Assembly: GCA_903930585.1 (NCBI GenBank)
Contig: CAIYZD010000468.1
Coordinates: forward strand, 1-37,574
Origin: an uncultured Geobacteraceae bacterium
GTDB lineage: Bacteria > Desulfobacterota > Desulfuromonadia > Geobacterales > Pseudopelobacteraceae
Reading direction: 5' to 3'
DNA: 37,574 nucleotides
Shown here: piece by piece, positions 18,026-27,834 of the stretch
Numbering within the stretch: position 1 is the first letter of the stretch
Layout: each line of letters begins with the position of its first letter
The notes under the pieces: model-generated
Told to the model about the DNA's origin: nothing
The model's input: the letters and a program-made list of their open reading frames with translations, nothing else
Database searches by the model: none
Position numbers and translations under genes: made by a program

Positions 18026-18984
18026 GAAGGTTTCCAACAACGAAGAAAGTGTGCAGGAGCAATCTCGCGCAGCTCCTGTGGTTCGGTACGGCACCCGCCA
18101 TCCGCAAACGGGCAGCGTTCGGCAAAACAGCAACCACCGTCCGACGTTCCCCGGAGATTCAATTGACCAGTCACGGTGGGCAGAGGCTTGCCCGGTTCGG
18201 CATATTGCGGCAGAGACGCCAGGAGCGCCTCTGTGTACGGGTGTCGCGGTGATGCCAGGAGTTCTCCCGTTGGCGCTGATTCGACAATCTGACCGGCATA
18301 CATAACCGCCGTATGGTCGGCACGTTCGGAAACGATTCCCAGGTCATGGGTAATCAGCAGCATCGACAGTCCACCGGACCTTCTCCGTGCATCCAGCAGT
18401 TCCAGTATCTGCGCCTGTATGGTGACATCCAGCGCGGTTGTCGGTTCATCGGCGATCAGCAGTGACGGGCGGCATGCCAGGGCCATGGCAATCATGACCC
18501 GCTGCCTCATCCCGCCGCTCAACTGGTGTGGGTAGTCGCGCATTCGATTGCTCGCCGAGGGGATGCCGACGTCTGTCAGCAGTTCGATGCTTCGTTCCCG
18601 GGCATCTTGCCGGGACAGCCCCATATGCAGAATCAGCGGTTCGCAGAGCTGATCGGAAATACGCAGAACCGGATTCAGCGAGGTCATCGGCTCCTGGAAA
18701 ACCATTGAAATCCGTCGTCCCCGGATCTTCCGCAGTTCCTCGTCCGGAAGCGTCAGCAGATTTTGTCCCTCGAAAATAATCTCGCCGGAGCTGATGCGTC
18801 CGGGGGGGGGCACAAGCCGCATGATCGAAAGGGCGGTCATGCTTTTGCCCGACCCGGATTCCCCGACAAGCGCCAGTACGGACCCGGCGGCAAGAGAAAG
18901 AGAAATTCCCCGGACAGCATGGAAGACGTTTTTCTCAGTCGGGAAAGAGACATGCAGGTTGTGTAGTGAAAGCAGTTCCGTCAC
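18022..18984 (-). CDS. Oligopeptide/dipeptide ABC transporter ATP-binding protein (OppD/DppD-like)
   Basis: This is the 320-residue partner ATPase of the peptide importer pair. It shows Walker [11 protein letters not shown]-loop [12 protein letters not shown], signature [15 protein letters not shown], Walker [13 protein letters not shown] and the switch histidine in LITHDLGIV. The C-terminal oligo_HPY region with [14 protein letters not shown] is present. It is transcribed divergently from the SpoIID-like gene and overlaps its downstream partner by ATGA. The absence of membrane components on either side means the pair must either assemble with permeases encoded elsewhere or be a remnant of a larger operon. 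Confidence 0.92.
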   Translation of the reverse strand: MTELLSLHNLHVSFPTEKNVFHAVRGISLSLAAGSVLALVGESGSGKSMTALSIMRLVPPPGRISSGEIIFEGQNLLTLPDEELRKIRGRRISMVFQEPMTSLNPVLRISDQLCEPLILHMGLSRQDARERSIELLTDVGIPSASNRMRDYPHQLSGGMRQRVMIAMALACRPSLLIADEPTTALDVTIQAQILELLDARRRSGGLSMLLITHDLGIVSERADHTAVMYAGQIVESAPTGELLASPRHPYTEALLASLPQYAEPGKPLPTVTGQLNLRGTSDGGCCFAERCPFADGGCRTEPQELREIAPAHFLRCWKPS

Positions 18985-19052
18985 GTGAATCTCGCAGACA
19001 ATTTAGTTCGATTAGCAAATACTGACAAGATAATTACATACGCAGCAGCTAT

Positions 19053-19088
19053 GTCCGTTTATTACGGACCATGTACGGTTTACCATAC
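19053..19088. repeat. Two adjacent inverted repeats between divergent genes
   Basis: GTCCGT at 19053-19058 and ACGGAC at 19064-19069 form a perfect 6-bp dyad with a 5-base centre. Four bases on, GTACGGT (19073-19079) and ACCATAC (19082-19088) form a second dyad with one mismatch. They lie in the 193-base intergenic region shared by the peptide-ATPase pair and the SpoIID-like gene. They are candidate operator sites or small hairpins; I see no U-tract, so they are not terminators. Confidence 0.35.
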
Positions 19089-19177
19089 AGCATGGGCGCC
19101 AAATTGTGCAATAATGATCTTTAGTCACCCTGTCCCGAATGGGCGGGTAATCAAAAAAATTGACACAACGCTCCATT

Positions 19178-20341
19178 ATGTGGTTCTATCCTCAGGTTTT
19201 GCGGCCACGGTATCGTATGGGCATAATTATCCTTCTGACGCTGGCAACGATTGTTTTGTCGTGGCCGGGGGGGAACCGGATAAATGCGGCTGTTCTGGAT
19301 GAAACCATCCGGATTGCCATTGTTAAATCAGCCTCCGAAGTGACGGTTGCCGGTGACGGACTTCTTGTCACGAATGAGGCGGGTGATCCGGTGGTGGTGT
19401 CTCTGCCTGTTACGGTGAGGGTTGGCAAGGATGGATTGCAGGTTGAAGGGAAGCCGTTCCGGCGGCTGTCGTTCTCTTCTTCCTCGGTGCTGTACGTGAA
19501 CAATAAGCCCTACCGGGGACTGGCAGAGTTGTCCGTGGCCGACAACGGCATTCTGGTGATAAACCAGCTGCCGCTTGAGGAATATCTGGTCGGACTGATA
19601 AATTGCGAGATTTCTTCCGCGTGGCCGATTGAAGCGGTAAAGGCCCAGGCGATCATTGCCAGGACCTATGCGATATATAGAAAAATGGCGCGAACCGGTT
19701 TTCCGTATCACATGGAGTCGTCAGTCATTGACCAGGTGTACGAAGGATGTCTTATCGAAGACAGTCGTGCCCGCCGAGCGGTCCTTGAGACCGAAGGCGA
19801 GGTGCTGTCCTTCGGTGGTGCGGTCATTCAGGCGTTTTATCACTCCAGTTGCGGCGGTCGGACCGAAGCCTCCGAGAATGTCTGGGGCACTTCCTTGCCG
19901 TATCTGAAGGGTGTCGAATGCCAGTACTGTCTGACTTCTCCGGCGAGCACGGCGTGGGAGTGCAAGATCGCTCTCAAGGAGATCGAAGAGCGTCTGCGGA
20001 CGGCCGGGTATACTGTGTCGGGCCTGTATGACGTCAAGCCGGGGCCGCTCAATTTCCGTGGCCGGCTGAAGCAGGTCATTCTGCTTGCCTCCAAGGGAAG
20101 TGTCACGATCAGCGGGGAACAGTTTCGTAAGGCGATCGGGTATGGTGTCATAAAGAGTACCCGTTTTACCGTGAAAAACGCAAAAAATGAAATCAGCTTC
20201 TCCGGAAGCGGCAATGGGCATGGCGTCGGGTTGTGCCAATGGGGCGCCAAGCAGCGGGCGCTTGACGGGTTCGGTTCAGGAGAGATACTCTCCTACTATT
20301 ACCCCGGTACCGAGTTGAAAAAGCTCTCTGATATTCGTTGA
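19178..20341 (+). CDS. SpoIID/LytB domain protein (peptidoglycan-acting, exported)
   Basis: SpoIID-domain proteins bind or cleave peptidoglycan glycan strands, and in non-sporulating bacteria are thought to act in cell-wall remodelling. The protein of about 387 residues has an N-terminal signal or anchor (arginines followed by MGIIILLTLATIVLSW). It contains the domain hallmarks: INQLPLEEYLVGLINCEISSAWPIEAVKAQAIIARTYA, then YHSSCGGRTEASENVWG, and near the end GNGHGVGLCQWGAK and YYPGTEL. The conserved acidic residue in CEISSAW is present. The start is uncertain: ATG at 19178 keeps three arginines before the hydrophobic core, whereas ATG at 19217 would not; neither has a good ribosome site. It precedes queA by 25 bases. 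Confidence 0.85.
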   Translation: MWFYPQVLRPRYRMGIIILLTLATIVLSWPGGNRINAAVLDETIRIAIVKSASEVTVAGDGLLVTNEAGDPVVVSLPVTVRVGKDGLQVEGKPFRRLSFSSSSVLYVNNKPYRGLAELSVADNGILVINQLPLEEYLVGLINCEISSAWPIEAVKAQAIIARTYAIYRKMARTGFPYHMESSVIDQVYEGCLIEDSRARRAVLETEGEVLSFGGAVIQAFYHSSCGGRTEASENVWGTSLPYLKGVECQYCLTSPASTAWECKIALKEIEERLRTAGYTVSGLYDVKPGPLNFRGRLKQVILLASKGSVTISGEQFRKAIGYGVIKSTRFTVKNAKNEISFSGSGNGHGVGLCQWGAKQRALDGFGSGEILSYYYPGTELKKLSDIR

Positions 20342-20366
20342 CTTTAAGGTAGGACGCCGGGATCGC

Positions 20367-21398
20367 ATGCTCGTCAAGGATTTTACATTTGATCTGCCGG
20401 ACGGTTTGATCGCCCGTCACCCGGCTGAAAAACGGGACGGCTCACGGTTAATGCTGCTTGACCGTACGTCGGGGGTAATTACGGAGGATCTGTTCAGTAA
20501 CCTCCCGACCTGCCTGCGACCGGGCGATCTGCTGGTTATGAACGACACACGTGTCATTCCGGCCCGCCTGTTCGGCTGCAAATCAACCGGCGGCAAGGTG
20601 GAAATTTTTTTGGTGCGCCGCCTAGCCGGTGGTAAAGAACAATGGGAATGTCTGCTCAGGTCGTCGAAGAAATTTCGGGAGGGACAGAGCGTTCTGCTGG
20701 AGTCCGGCATGACTGCCGTGGTACTCTTTCGCATGGAAGCCGACAGCTGGCTGATTGAATTTTCCGGAAACGAGCCGTTTGCCGTCTGGCTGGAGCGTGA
20801 GGGGCACATTCCGTTGCCCCCCTATCTGCAACGGGGTGACTCTCCGGGAGATCGTGAACGTTACCAGACGGTTGTTGCGCGGGAACCGGGAGCGGTTGCC
20901 GCACCGACTGCCGGTCTTCACTTCACGCATGAACTGCTGGCCCGGTTGGCGGCAAACGGAATCGAAACGACCTTTGTAACGCTGCATACCGGGCTGGGAA
21001 CGTTTCAGCCGGTGCGTGTCGAGCGCGTCGAGGAACATCGGATACACACGGAGCGCTATGTAATTTCTCCCGATGCTGCCGAGGCGGTCATCAGGACAAA
21101 AGCAGCGGGTGGCCGGGTTATAGCGGTCGGAACCACATCAGCCAGAACGTTGGAATATTCGGCGCAACAGACGGGGCACGTCGGCGCCGGTAGCGGTGAA
21201 GCGGATATTTTTATCTATCCCGGTTATCATTTTAACGTTATTGACGCTCTGATCACCAATTTTCACCTGCCGGAATCGACGCTTCTGATGCTCGTCTCCG
21301 CGCTTGCCGGGCGCGAACGTGTGTTGAATGCCTATCGTGAAGCGGTATCACGGGGTTTCAGGTTTTACAGTTACGGCGATGCCATGTTTATCTCTTGA
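20367..21398 (+). CDS. queA: tRNA preQ1(34) S-adenosylmethionine ribosyltransferase-isomerase
   Basis: QueA transfers and isomerises the ribosyl moiety of S-adenosylmethionine onto preQ1 at tRNA position 34, giving epoxyqueuosine. The 343-residue protein has DFTFDLPDGLIARHPAEKRDGSRL at the N-terminus, VMNDTRVIPARLFGCK, the central PTAGLHFTHELLARL, HTGLGTFQPVRVE and the C-terminal YPGYHFNVIDALITNFHLPESTLLMLVSAL, all diagnostic. The length is normal. Its stop (TGA) is part of the ribosome-binding region of tgt, which follows immediately, so the two queuosine genes are coupled. Confidence 0.96.
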   Translation: MLVKDFTFDLPDGLIARHPAEKRDGSRLMLLDRTSGVITEDLFSNLPTCLRPGDLLVMNDTRVIPARLFGCKSTGGKVEIFLVRRLAGGKEQWECLLRSSKKFREGQSVLLESGMTAVVLFRMEADSWLIEFSGNEPFAVWLEREGHIPLPPYLQRGDSPGDRERYQTVVAREPGAVAAPTAGLHFTHELLARLAANGIETTFVTLHTGLGTFQPVRVERVEEHRIHTERYVISPDAAEAVIRTKAAGGRVIAVGTTSARTLEYSAQQTGHVGAGSGEADIFIYPGYHFNVIDALITNFHLPESTLLMLVSALAGRERVLNAYREAVSRGFRFYSYGDAMFIS

Positions 21399-21406
21399 GG
21401 GGTTAA

Positions 21407-22540
<1,134 letters not shown>

Positions 22541-22544
22541 CAAC

Positions 22545-22874
22545 ATGTTTGGATTGGCTTTTGCGATGGGAGGGGGGCCGGGAGGAGCTGCTGGTGGAGC
22601 AGCCGGAGGCGGTATGGCGGCATTTCAGCAGATCATTCCGCTGGTGTTCATGTTTGCAATTTTTTATTTTTTGCTGATTCGTCCGCAGCAGAAAAAAGCC
22701 AAAGAGCATAAAGCGTTGCTGGAGGCGATGAAAAAGGGTGACAATGTCATCACGGCCGGTGGTGTTCATGGGAAAGTTACCGCGGTTGATAACGAACTTG
22801 TGACACTTGAAGTGGCAAACAACGTCAATATTAAAATTACCAAGAGCTATATTGCAGCAATCAAGAAGGACTAG
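22545..22874 (+). CDS. yajC: Preprotein translocase accessory subunit YajC
   Basis: YajC is a small single-span inner-membrane protein that copurifies with SecDF. The 109-residue product has one hydrophobic segment (IIPLVFMFAIFYFLLI), the family signature RPQQKKAKEHK just after it, and the cytoplasmic DNVITAGGVHGKVTAVDNELVTLEV domain. The N-terminal region before the membrane span is unusually rich in glycine and alanine (GGGPGGAAGGAAGGGM). AAGGAGG lies 8 bases upstream of the ATG. It lies between tgt and secD in a conserved order. Confidence 0.95.
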   Translation: MFGLAFAMGGGPGGAAGGAAGGGMAAFQQIIPLVFMFAIFYFLLIRPQQKKAKEHKALLEAMKKGDNVITAGGVHGKVTAVDNELVTLEVANNVNIKITKSYIAAIKKD

Positions 22875-22903
22875 TTCAAAATCTGGAAGGGAGAACAAGC
22901 CTT

Positions 22904-24496
22904 ATGCCGAAAGGAACTGGCTGGCGTATAAGCCTGATAGCTATTTTTGTTGTATTGTCGTTTCTGTACCTGACTCCAACCCTGGCGAGCAAGTTGCCGT
23001 CATGGTGGGGAAACCTTTTGCCGAAGGACAAGATTCATCTCGGACTTGACCTTCAGGGGGGAACGCACCTGGTAATGGAGGTCGATACCCAGAAGGCGAT
23101 TGAAGGGTCACTCGATCTTGTTGCTACCGATCTCGAAGATACGCTGAACAGCAAAAATCTTCGTTTCAAGCACATTTCCAGAAATGGCTTCGATAAGGTT
23201 TCCCTGCTTCTGTATGAGAAGGAAACCGTCGAGGCCGTGAAGAAGTTGATCAAGGATAAATATCCGACCTACGAACTGAGCCCTTCTGCCGATGAAGGAG
23301 GCTTTATTGCCCTGTCGTTGCGGATGAACGAGAAGGATGTGCTGGACCGCAAGGATAAGGCTGTTCAGCAGGCACTTGAAACGATCCGGAACAGGATTGA
23401 CCAGTTTGGTGTTTCGGAACCGACAATACAGCGTGAAGGGATCAACCATATCGTTGTCCAGTTGCCCGGTATCAAGGATCCGCAGCGGGCCATCGACCTT
23501 ATCGGACGTACCGCCCGGCTGGATTTCAAGATGGTGCGTGAGGATATCGCGCCAACTTCCGGCACCATTCCTGATGACGCCGAACTGCTCAAGGAAAAGC
23601 ACGTTGATTCTGTAACCGGAGCCGTCACGGAAATTCCGATCGTCGTGCAGAAAAAATCGATGATTACCGGTGATCTGCTGACTGATGCACAGGTCAGGAT
23701 CGATTCCCAGTTCAACCAGCCCTATGTTGCGATTGAGTTTAACTCGTTGGGCGCCAAGTTGTTTGATCAGGTCACGGCGGCAAATGTCGGTAAACGTTTT
23801 GCTATCGTGCTTGATAATAATATTCACTCGGCGCCGGTCATTCGTGAGCGGATTTCCGGGGGGAGCGCCCAGATATCGGGTAATTTTACCGAGAAAATCG
23901 CTGCGGATCTTGCGATCGTCCTTCGTGCCGGAGCGTTGCCGGCGCCGGTCAATATCATTCAGAACGTGACCGTAGGACCTTCACTGGGACAGGACTCCAT
24001 CAACAAGGGCTTATATGCCGGCCTGATCGGGGTGCTGCTGGTAGTCGTCTTCATGGCAGTTTATTACAAACTGTCAGGAATGATCGCCAATATGGGGATG
24101 ATTCTGAATGTCGTGTATCTGATGGGCTCACTGGCTGCGTTAGGGGCTACCCTGACACTACCCGGTATTGCTGCTATCGTATTGCTGGTCGGTATGTCGG
24201 TAGACTCGAACGTAATTATCTTCGAGCGTATCCGTGAAGAGCTCAAGTTGGGTAAATCTCCAAAAGCGGCTCTGGATGCCGGCTATGACAAAGCTTTTCT
24301 GACAATCATGGACTCCCATATCACCACCCTGATTACGGCAGCGGTTCTGTTTCAGTTCGGCACCGGTCCGGTGAAAGGTTTTGCCGTCTCCTTAAGCCTG
24401 GGGGTTATCATCAATCTGTTTACCTCGCTGATCGGAACCAAGGTGACCTTTGACCTGTTTCTGCACAGGGGCAAAGTTAAAAAAATGAGTATATAG
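22904..24496 (+). CDS. secD: Protein translocase subunit SecD
   Basis: SecD is an RND-like membrane protein that with SecF uses the proton-motive force to complete protein export through SecYEG. The 530-residue protein has TM1 near residues 8-28, the D1 motif LGLDLQGGTHLVMEVD, a large periplasmic domain, and five further membrane segments. The conserved SVDSNVIIFERIREEL lies in the TM4 region. Length and topology are standard. GGGAG precedes the ATG by about 10 bases. It is followed by secF after 15 bases. Confidence 0.97.
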   Translation: MPKGTGWRISLIAIFVVLSFLYLTPTLASKLPSWWGNLLPKDKIHLGLDLQGGTHLVMEVDTQKAIEGSLDLVATDLEDTLNSKNLRFKHISRNGFDKVSLLLYEKETVEAVKKLIKDKYPTYELSPSADEGGFIALSLRMNEKDVLDRKDKAVQQALETIRNRIDQFGVSEPTIQREGINHIVVQLPGIKDPQRAIDLIGRTARLDFKMVREDIAPTSGTIPDDAELLKEKHVDSVTGAVTEIPIVVQKKSMITGDLLTDAQVRIDSQFNQPYVAIEFNSLGAKLFDQVTAANVGKRFAIVLDNNIHSAPVIRERISGGSAQISGNFTEKIAADLAIVLRAGALPAPVNIIQNVTVGPSLGQDSINKGLYAGLIGVLLVVVFMAVYYKLSGMIANMGMILNVVYLMGSLAALGATLTLPGIAAIVLLVGMSVDSNVIIFERIREELKLGKSPKAALDAGYDKAFLTIMDSHITTLITAAVLFQFGTGPVKGFAVSLSLGVIINLFTSLIGTKVTFDLFLHRGKVKKMSI

Positions 24497-24511
24497 GGGG
24501 TAACACCGTTC

Positions 24512-25423
24512 ATGGAACTTCTTGGAAAAACAAGAATAGATTTTATTGGTAAACGTAACATTTCGTTCGTTATATCGGCAATTATTTCAATTGTCGGTCT
24601 TCTCGGAGTCATTCAGGTCGGGCGTGGCGCCGCTAATATGGGGATAGACTTCTCCGGCGGCACCGCCATGCAACTGAAATTCAGCAAGGCGATTTCAATT
24701 GCCGATGCCAGAGCGGCACTTCACAAGAACGGGATTGCCAAGGCCGACCTTCAGGAAATCAAAGACGGCAATAAACTGCTGGTAAAAATGGCCGGCGCTG
24801 CTGTCGGAAAACCATCGGAAATGGTGCAGACCGCATTCAAAAAAGAATTTGCGGACAATACCTTCACGGTGGAAAGTTCAACTGAAATTGGGCCTTCCAT
24901 CGGTGATAAGCTGCGCAAAGACACCGTGGTTGCCGCATTTCTTTCGCTGTTGGGAATCATATTGTATATCGCCTGGCGTTTCGACTCCAAATTCGGAGTG
25001 GGCGCGATCTGTGCGACCCTGCACGACTGTCTTGCCATGTTTGCGGTTTTTTTTCTGATGAACAAGGAAATTAATCTGTTGTTCATCACGGCGGTACTGA
25101 CAATTGCCGGTTATTCGCTCACGGATACGGTCGTCGTTTTTGACCGTATTCGCGAAAACCTGCATAAAAACCTGAAAGGTGCGATGCACACCATTTTCAA
25201 CGACAGCATCAACGAAGTGCTTTCACGTACGATTGTAACGTCGCTGACCGTTTTTCTTGCGGCTGCATCGCTCTTCTTTTTCGGGGGCGAAGTGATCCAC
25301 GATTTTTCATTTGCTCTTCTGATCGGCGTACTTGTCGGCACCTATTCATCCGTATTTGTAGCCAGTCCGATCGTGGTAATTCTTGAAAATCGTGCTTTGG
25401 CACAGAAAACAAAAACCGCGTAA
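24512..25423 (+). CDS. secF: Protein translocase subunit SecF
   Basis: SecF partners SecD in the inner membrane. The 303-residue protein has TM1 followed by GIDFSGGTAMQLKF, a shorter periplasmic domain, EIGPSIGDKLRKDTVVA leading into TM2, and the conserved TIAGYSLTDTVVVFDRIREN near TM4. It ends with two more membrane segments. All features fit SecF of normal length. It lies directly after secD and shares its transcript. Confidence 0.97.
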   Translation: MELLGKTRIDFIGKRNISFVISAIISIVGLLGVIQVGRGAANMGIDFSGGTAMQLKFSKAISIADARAALHKNGIAKADLQEIKDGNKLLVKMAGAAVGKPSEMVQTAFKKEFADNTFTVESSTEIGPSIGDKLRKDTVVAAFLSLLGIILYIAWRFDSKFGVGAICATLHDCLAMFAVFFLMNKEINLLFITAVLTIAGYSLTDTVVVFDRIRENLHKNLKGAMHTIFNDSINEVLSRTIVTSLTVFLAAASLFFFGGEVIHDFSFALLIGVLVGTYSSVFVASPIVVILENRALAQKTKTA

Positions 25424-25465
25424 ACCGTGTATGCCATTCATACGGATTAAACGGAGAGGTGACCA

Positions 25466-26041
25466 GTGAACAAAGATTCAATTCTTATAGCAGTTGTTGC
25501 CCTGGTGGTTGGATTACTGGGGGGATATCTGGTCTTCAGTATCAGTAATGCCGGCAAGGCCCAACAGACCAATGCCGCTATTCCGGTCGGTTCCGGATCT
25601 TCGGCCGACTATACGCAACGTATTGACCAGGCCGAGAAGATTGTTGCGCAGGATCCGAAAAATCTGAATGCCTGGATTTCTCTCGGTAATGACTATTTTG
25701 ACACGGAGCAGTCCCAGAAAGCGATCAATGCTTACAGTAAAGCACTGGAGATTGAGCCTAATAACCCGAATGTTCTGACCGACCAGGGTGTTATGTTCAG
25801 AAAGATCGGCTGGTATGACAAGGCGTTGGCCAATTTTGAAAAAACGTTGAAAATTGACCCGAATCATCTGCAAAGTCTTTTCAATGCCGGGATTGTCTAT
25901 GCGGTTGATATGAAACAACCGGACAAGGCTGTTCCGTATTGGAACAAGTATCTTAAATTGGATTCAAACAGTCCGACCGCAAATCAGATCCGGGGTTTTA
26001 TGGAACAGCCGGGTAAGGCTGCGGCGCCGGCAAAAAAATAA
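25466..26041 (+). CDS. Membrane-anchored tetratricopeptide repeat protein
   Basis: The 191-residue protein begins with a single membrane anchor (ILIAVVALVVGLLGGYLVFSI), then a short linker and about three to four TPR units between residues 45 and 175. Clear repeat cores are LNAWISLGNDYFDTEQSQKAINAYSKALEIEPNNPN, VLTDQGVMFRKIGWYDKALANFEKTLKIDPNH and LQSLFNAGIVYAVDMKQPDKAVPYWNKYLKLDSNS. TPRs mediate protein-protein contacts, so a scaffolding role on the periplasmic face is likely but unproven. The start is GTG at 25466 with GGAGAGG about 7 bases upstream. It lies after secF and ends in a strong terminator, closing the operon. Confidence 0.88.
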   Translation: MNKDSILIAVVALVVGLLGGYLVFSISNAGKAQQTNAAIPVGSGSSADYTQRIDQAEKIVAQDPKNLNAWISLGNDYFDTEQSQKAINAYSKALEIEPNNPNVLTDQGVMFRKIGWYDKALANFEKTLKIDPNHLQSLFNAGIVYAVDMKQPDKAVPYWNKYLKLDSNSPTANQIRGFMEQPGKAAAPAKK

Positions 26042-26068
26042 GCGAGTTCTGATACCGTACTACACGAA

Positions 26069-26095
26069 TCCCCCGCCTGCCGGGGGATTTTTTTT
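26069..26095 (+). terminator. Intrinsic terminator after the yajC-secD-secF-TPR operon
   Basis: TCCCCCG (26069-26075) and CGGGGGA (26081-26087) form a perfect 7-bp GC-rich stem with a 5-base loop, followed by a run of eight T residues. It lies 28 bases after the TPR gene stop and 30 bases before recJ. Confidence 0.9.
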
Positions 26096-26124
26096 CAGGA
26101 ATACCGAGCTCTGGTACATACGAA

Positions 26125-27834
26125 ATGCAAAAAAAATGGATTGTCAAAGATGTCACTGTTTTCAAGGCCGGGGAACTCTTTCGTTCTCTCGGGGTAAGCC
26201 CCTTAATCGCACGAATTCTGGCAGGCAGAGGGATTGACTCCGTTGCAGACGGCTTGCAGTTTCTTACGCCGGCTCTTTCGGCCATGCCCGACCCGTTCCT
26301 GCTGAAAGGCATGCCGGCTGCCGTGGAACGGGTGCTGCTGGCGCGGGCAGGCGGTGAACCGGTCTGTATCTATGGGGATTATGATGTTGACGGTATTAGC
26401 GGTACGGCGCTGCTGGTTTCTTTTCTGCGGCGGGTTGGAGTTACCTGCAGCTACTTTATTCCCAACCGTTTTGATGACGGGTACGGACTGAACGATGATG
26501 CTCTGCAACGCATTATTGCGTCCGGTGCCATGCTGATAATCTCCGTTGACTGCGGTATCACGTCGCTTCGGGAAGCCGAGTTCTGCCGCCGGGCCGGTGT
26601 CGATCTGATAATTCTGGATCATCATATGCCGGGAGCGACCATTCCGGACGCGGTTGCTGTGGTTAACCCTCTTCAGGCGGGGTGCAGCTATCCATTCAAA
26701 CAGTTGGCCGGTGTCGGCGTCGCTTTTAACATGCTTGTTGCGCTGCGTAGTCGCATGAGGCTGGCAGGTGTATTCGGGCCCGGTGAAGAACCGGATCTTC
26801 GGGAGTGGCTCGACCTGGTGGCGCTCGGAACGATTGCCGATGTGGTGCCGCTAGTCGGTCAAAACCGCATCTATGCATTTTACGGTTTGCAAAAACTCGA
26901 AAAGACGGTAAAGCCGGGTATTGTCGCGCTTAAAAAGGTCGCCGGAATCGCGGATACCGTCACCTGCAGCCAGGTCGGATTCCGGCTGGCGCCGCGCCTT
27001 AATGCCGCAGGGCGGATGGAAAGCGCGGTGCCGGGTGTTGAGCTGCTGCTTGGCTCGAACGCCGGCGAGTGCGCTGTAATCGCCGAAGAACTGGATGCGG
27101 CAAACGCCGAGCGCCAGGTGGTTGAACGGAGTATTCTGGAACAGGCTGCGGCGCTGGTTGACAATAACGGCGTCTATCCCGCCTGCAAGAGCATTGTGCT
27201 CGCTTCCCGAGACTGGCATCAGGGAGTTATCGGAATAGTTGCTTCGCGGCTGGTTGAGCGGTATCATCGTCCCACGATCCTGATTGCCATCGACGAACAG
27301 GGGTACGCCAAGGGTTCCGGGCGCAGCATCCCCGGTTTTCATCTGCTGGAGGCGCTTACGGCCTGTTCCGGGTATCTTGACCGGTTCGGCGGGCACCGGT
27401 ATGCTGCCGGAGTCGGCCTGGACGCGGGAAAAATCGACAGCTTTGCCGCAGCGTTTGAAGCTGCCGCAGGGAGGATTCTGGGTGATGCGGAGCTGGCGCC
27501 GCTGCTTGATATTGATGCCGAAGTTGTCGCGGCCGACGTGGATCTTGCCCTGGTGGATGAGTTGCGCCGTCTGGAACCGTTCGGAGCCGGAAACCCGGAG
27601 CCGACGCTGATGCTGCGCGGCGTCGCGGTAGTGGAGCGCAGAACTGTCGGAGATGGCCATCTCAAATTGCGGCTGTCGGCAGGGGGGGCGGTTTTTAATG
27701 CCATTGCATTCCGGCAGGCGGAGTGTGAGACGGATGGGGTGCTGGATATCGCATTTTTTCCGGAATGCAACCGATGGAACAACACGACGACGCTCCAATT
27801 ACGGATTAAGGCGATCCGAAAGGCTGAAGCATAA
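26125..27834 (+). CDS. recJ: Single-stranded-DNA-specific exonuclease RecJ
   Basis: RecJ is a cytosolic 5'-3' single-strand exonuclease acting in recombination and mismatch and base-excision repair. The 569-residue protein has the DHH-family motifs in order: I YGDYDVDGISGTALL, II SVDCGIT, III LDHHMPG, IV LGTIADVVPLVG, followed by RLNAAGRM and the DHHA1 domain with SGRSIPGFHLLEAL and GGHRYAAGVGL. A C-terminal OB-like region ends the protein. The length is typical. The start ATG lies in AT-rich sequence with a weak ribosome site. Its TAA stop shares a base with the ATG of the CDF gene. Confidence 0.96.
   Translation: MQKKWIVKDVTVFKAGELFRSLGVSPLIARILAGRGIDSVADGLQFLTPALSAMPDPFLLKGMPAAVERVLLARAGGEPVCIYGDYDVDGISGTALLVSFLRRVGVTCSYFIPNRFDDGYGLNDDALQRIIASGAMLIISVDCGITSLREAEFCRRAGVDLIILDHHMPGATIPDAVAVVNPLQAGCSYPFKQLAGVGVAFNMLVALRSRMRLAGVFGPGEEPDLREWLDLVALGTIADVVPLVGQNRIYAFYGLQKLEKTVKPGIVALKKVAGIADTVTCSQVGFRLAPRLNAAGRMESAVPGVELLLGSNAGECAVIAEELDAANAERQVVERSILEQAAALVDNNGVYPACKSIVLASRDWHQGVIGIVASRLVERYHRPTILIAIDEQGYAKGSGRSIPGFHLLEALTACSGYLDRFGGHRYAAGVGLDAGKIDSFAAAFEAAAGRILGDAELAPLLDIDAEVVAADVDLALVDELRRLEPFGAGNPEPTLMLRGVAVVERRTVGDGHLKLRLSAGGAVFNAIAFRQAECETDGVLDIAFFPECNRWNNTTTLQLRIKAIRKAEA

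Noticed and set aside
18985-19302. Plus-strand frame of 105 codons starting just upstream of the SpoIID-like gene
   Set aside because: It overlaps the SpoIID-like start region in another frame, has no ribosome site and covers the divergent promoter region.
22569-22620. GC-rich repeated GGA/GGC tract as a separate repeat element
   Set aside because: It encodes the Gly/Ala-rich N-terminus of YajC and is in frame with it.
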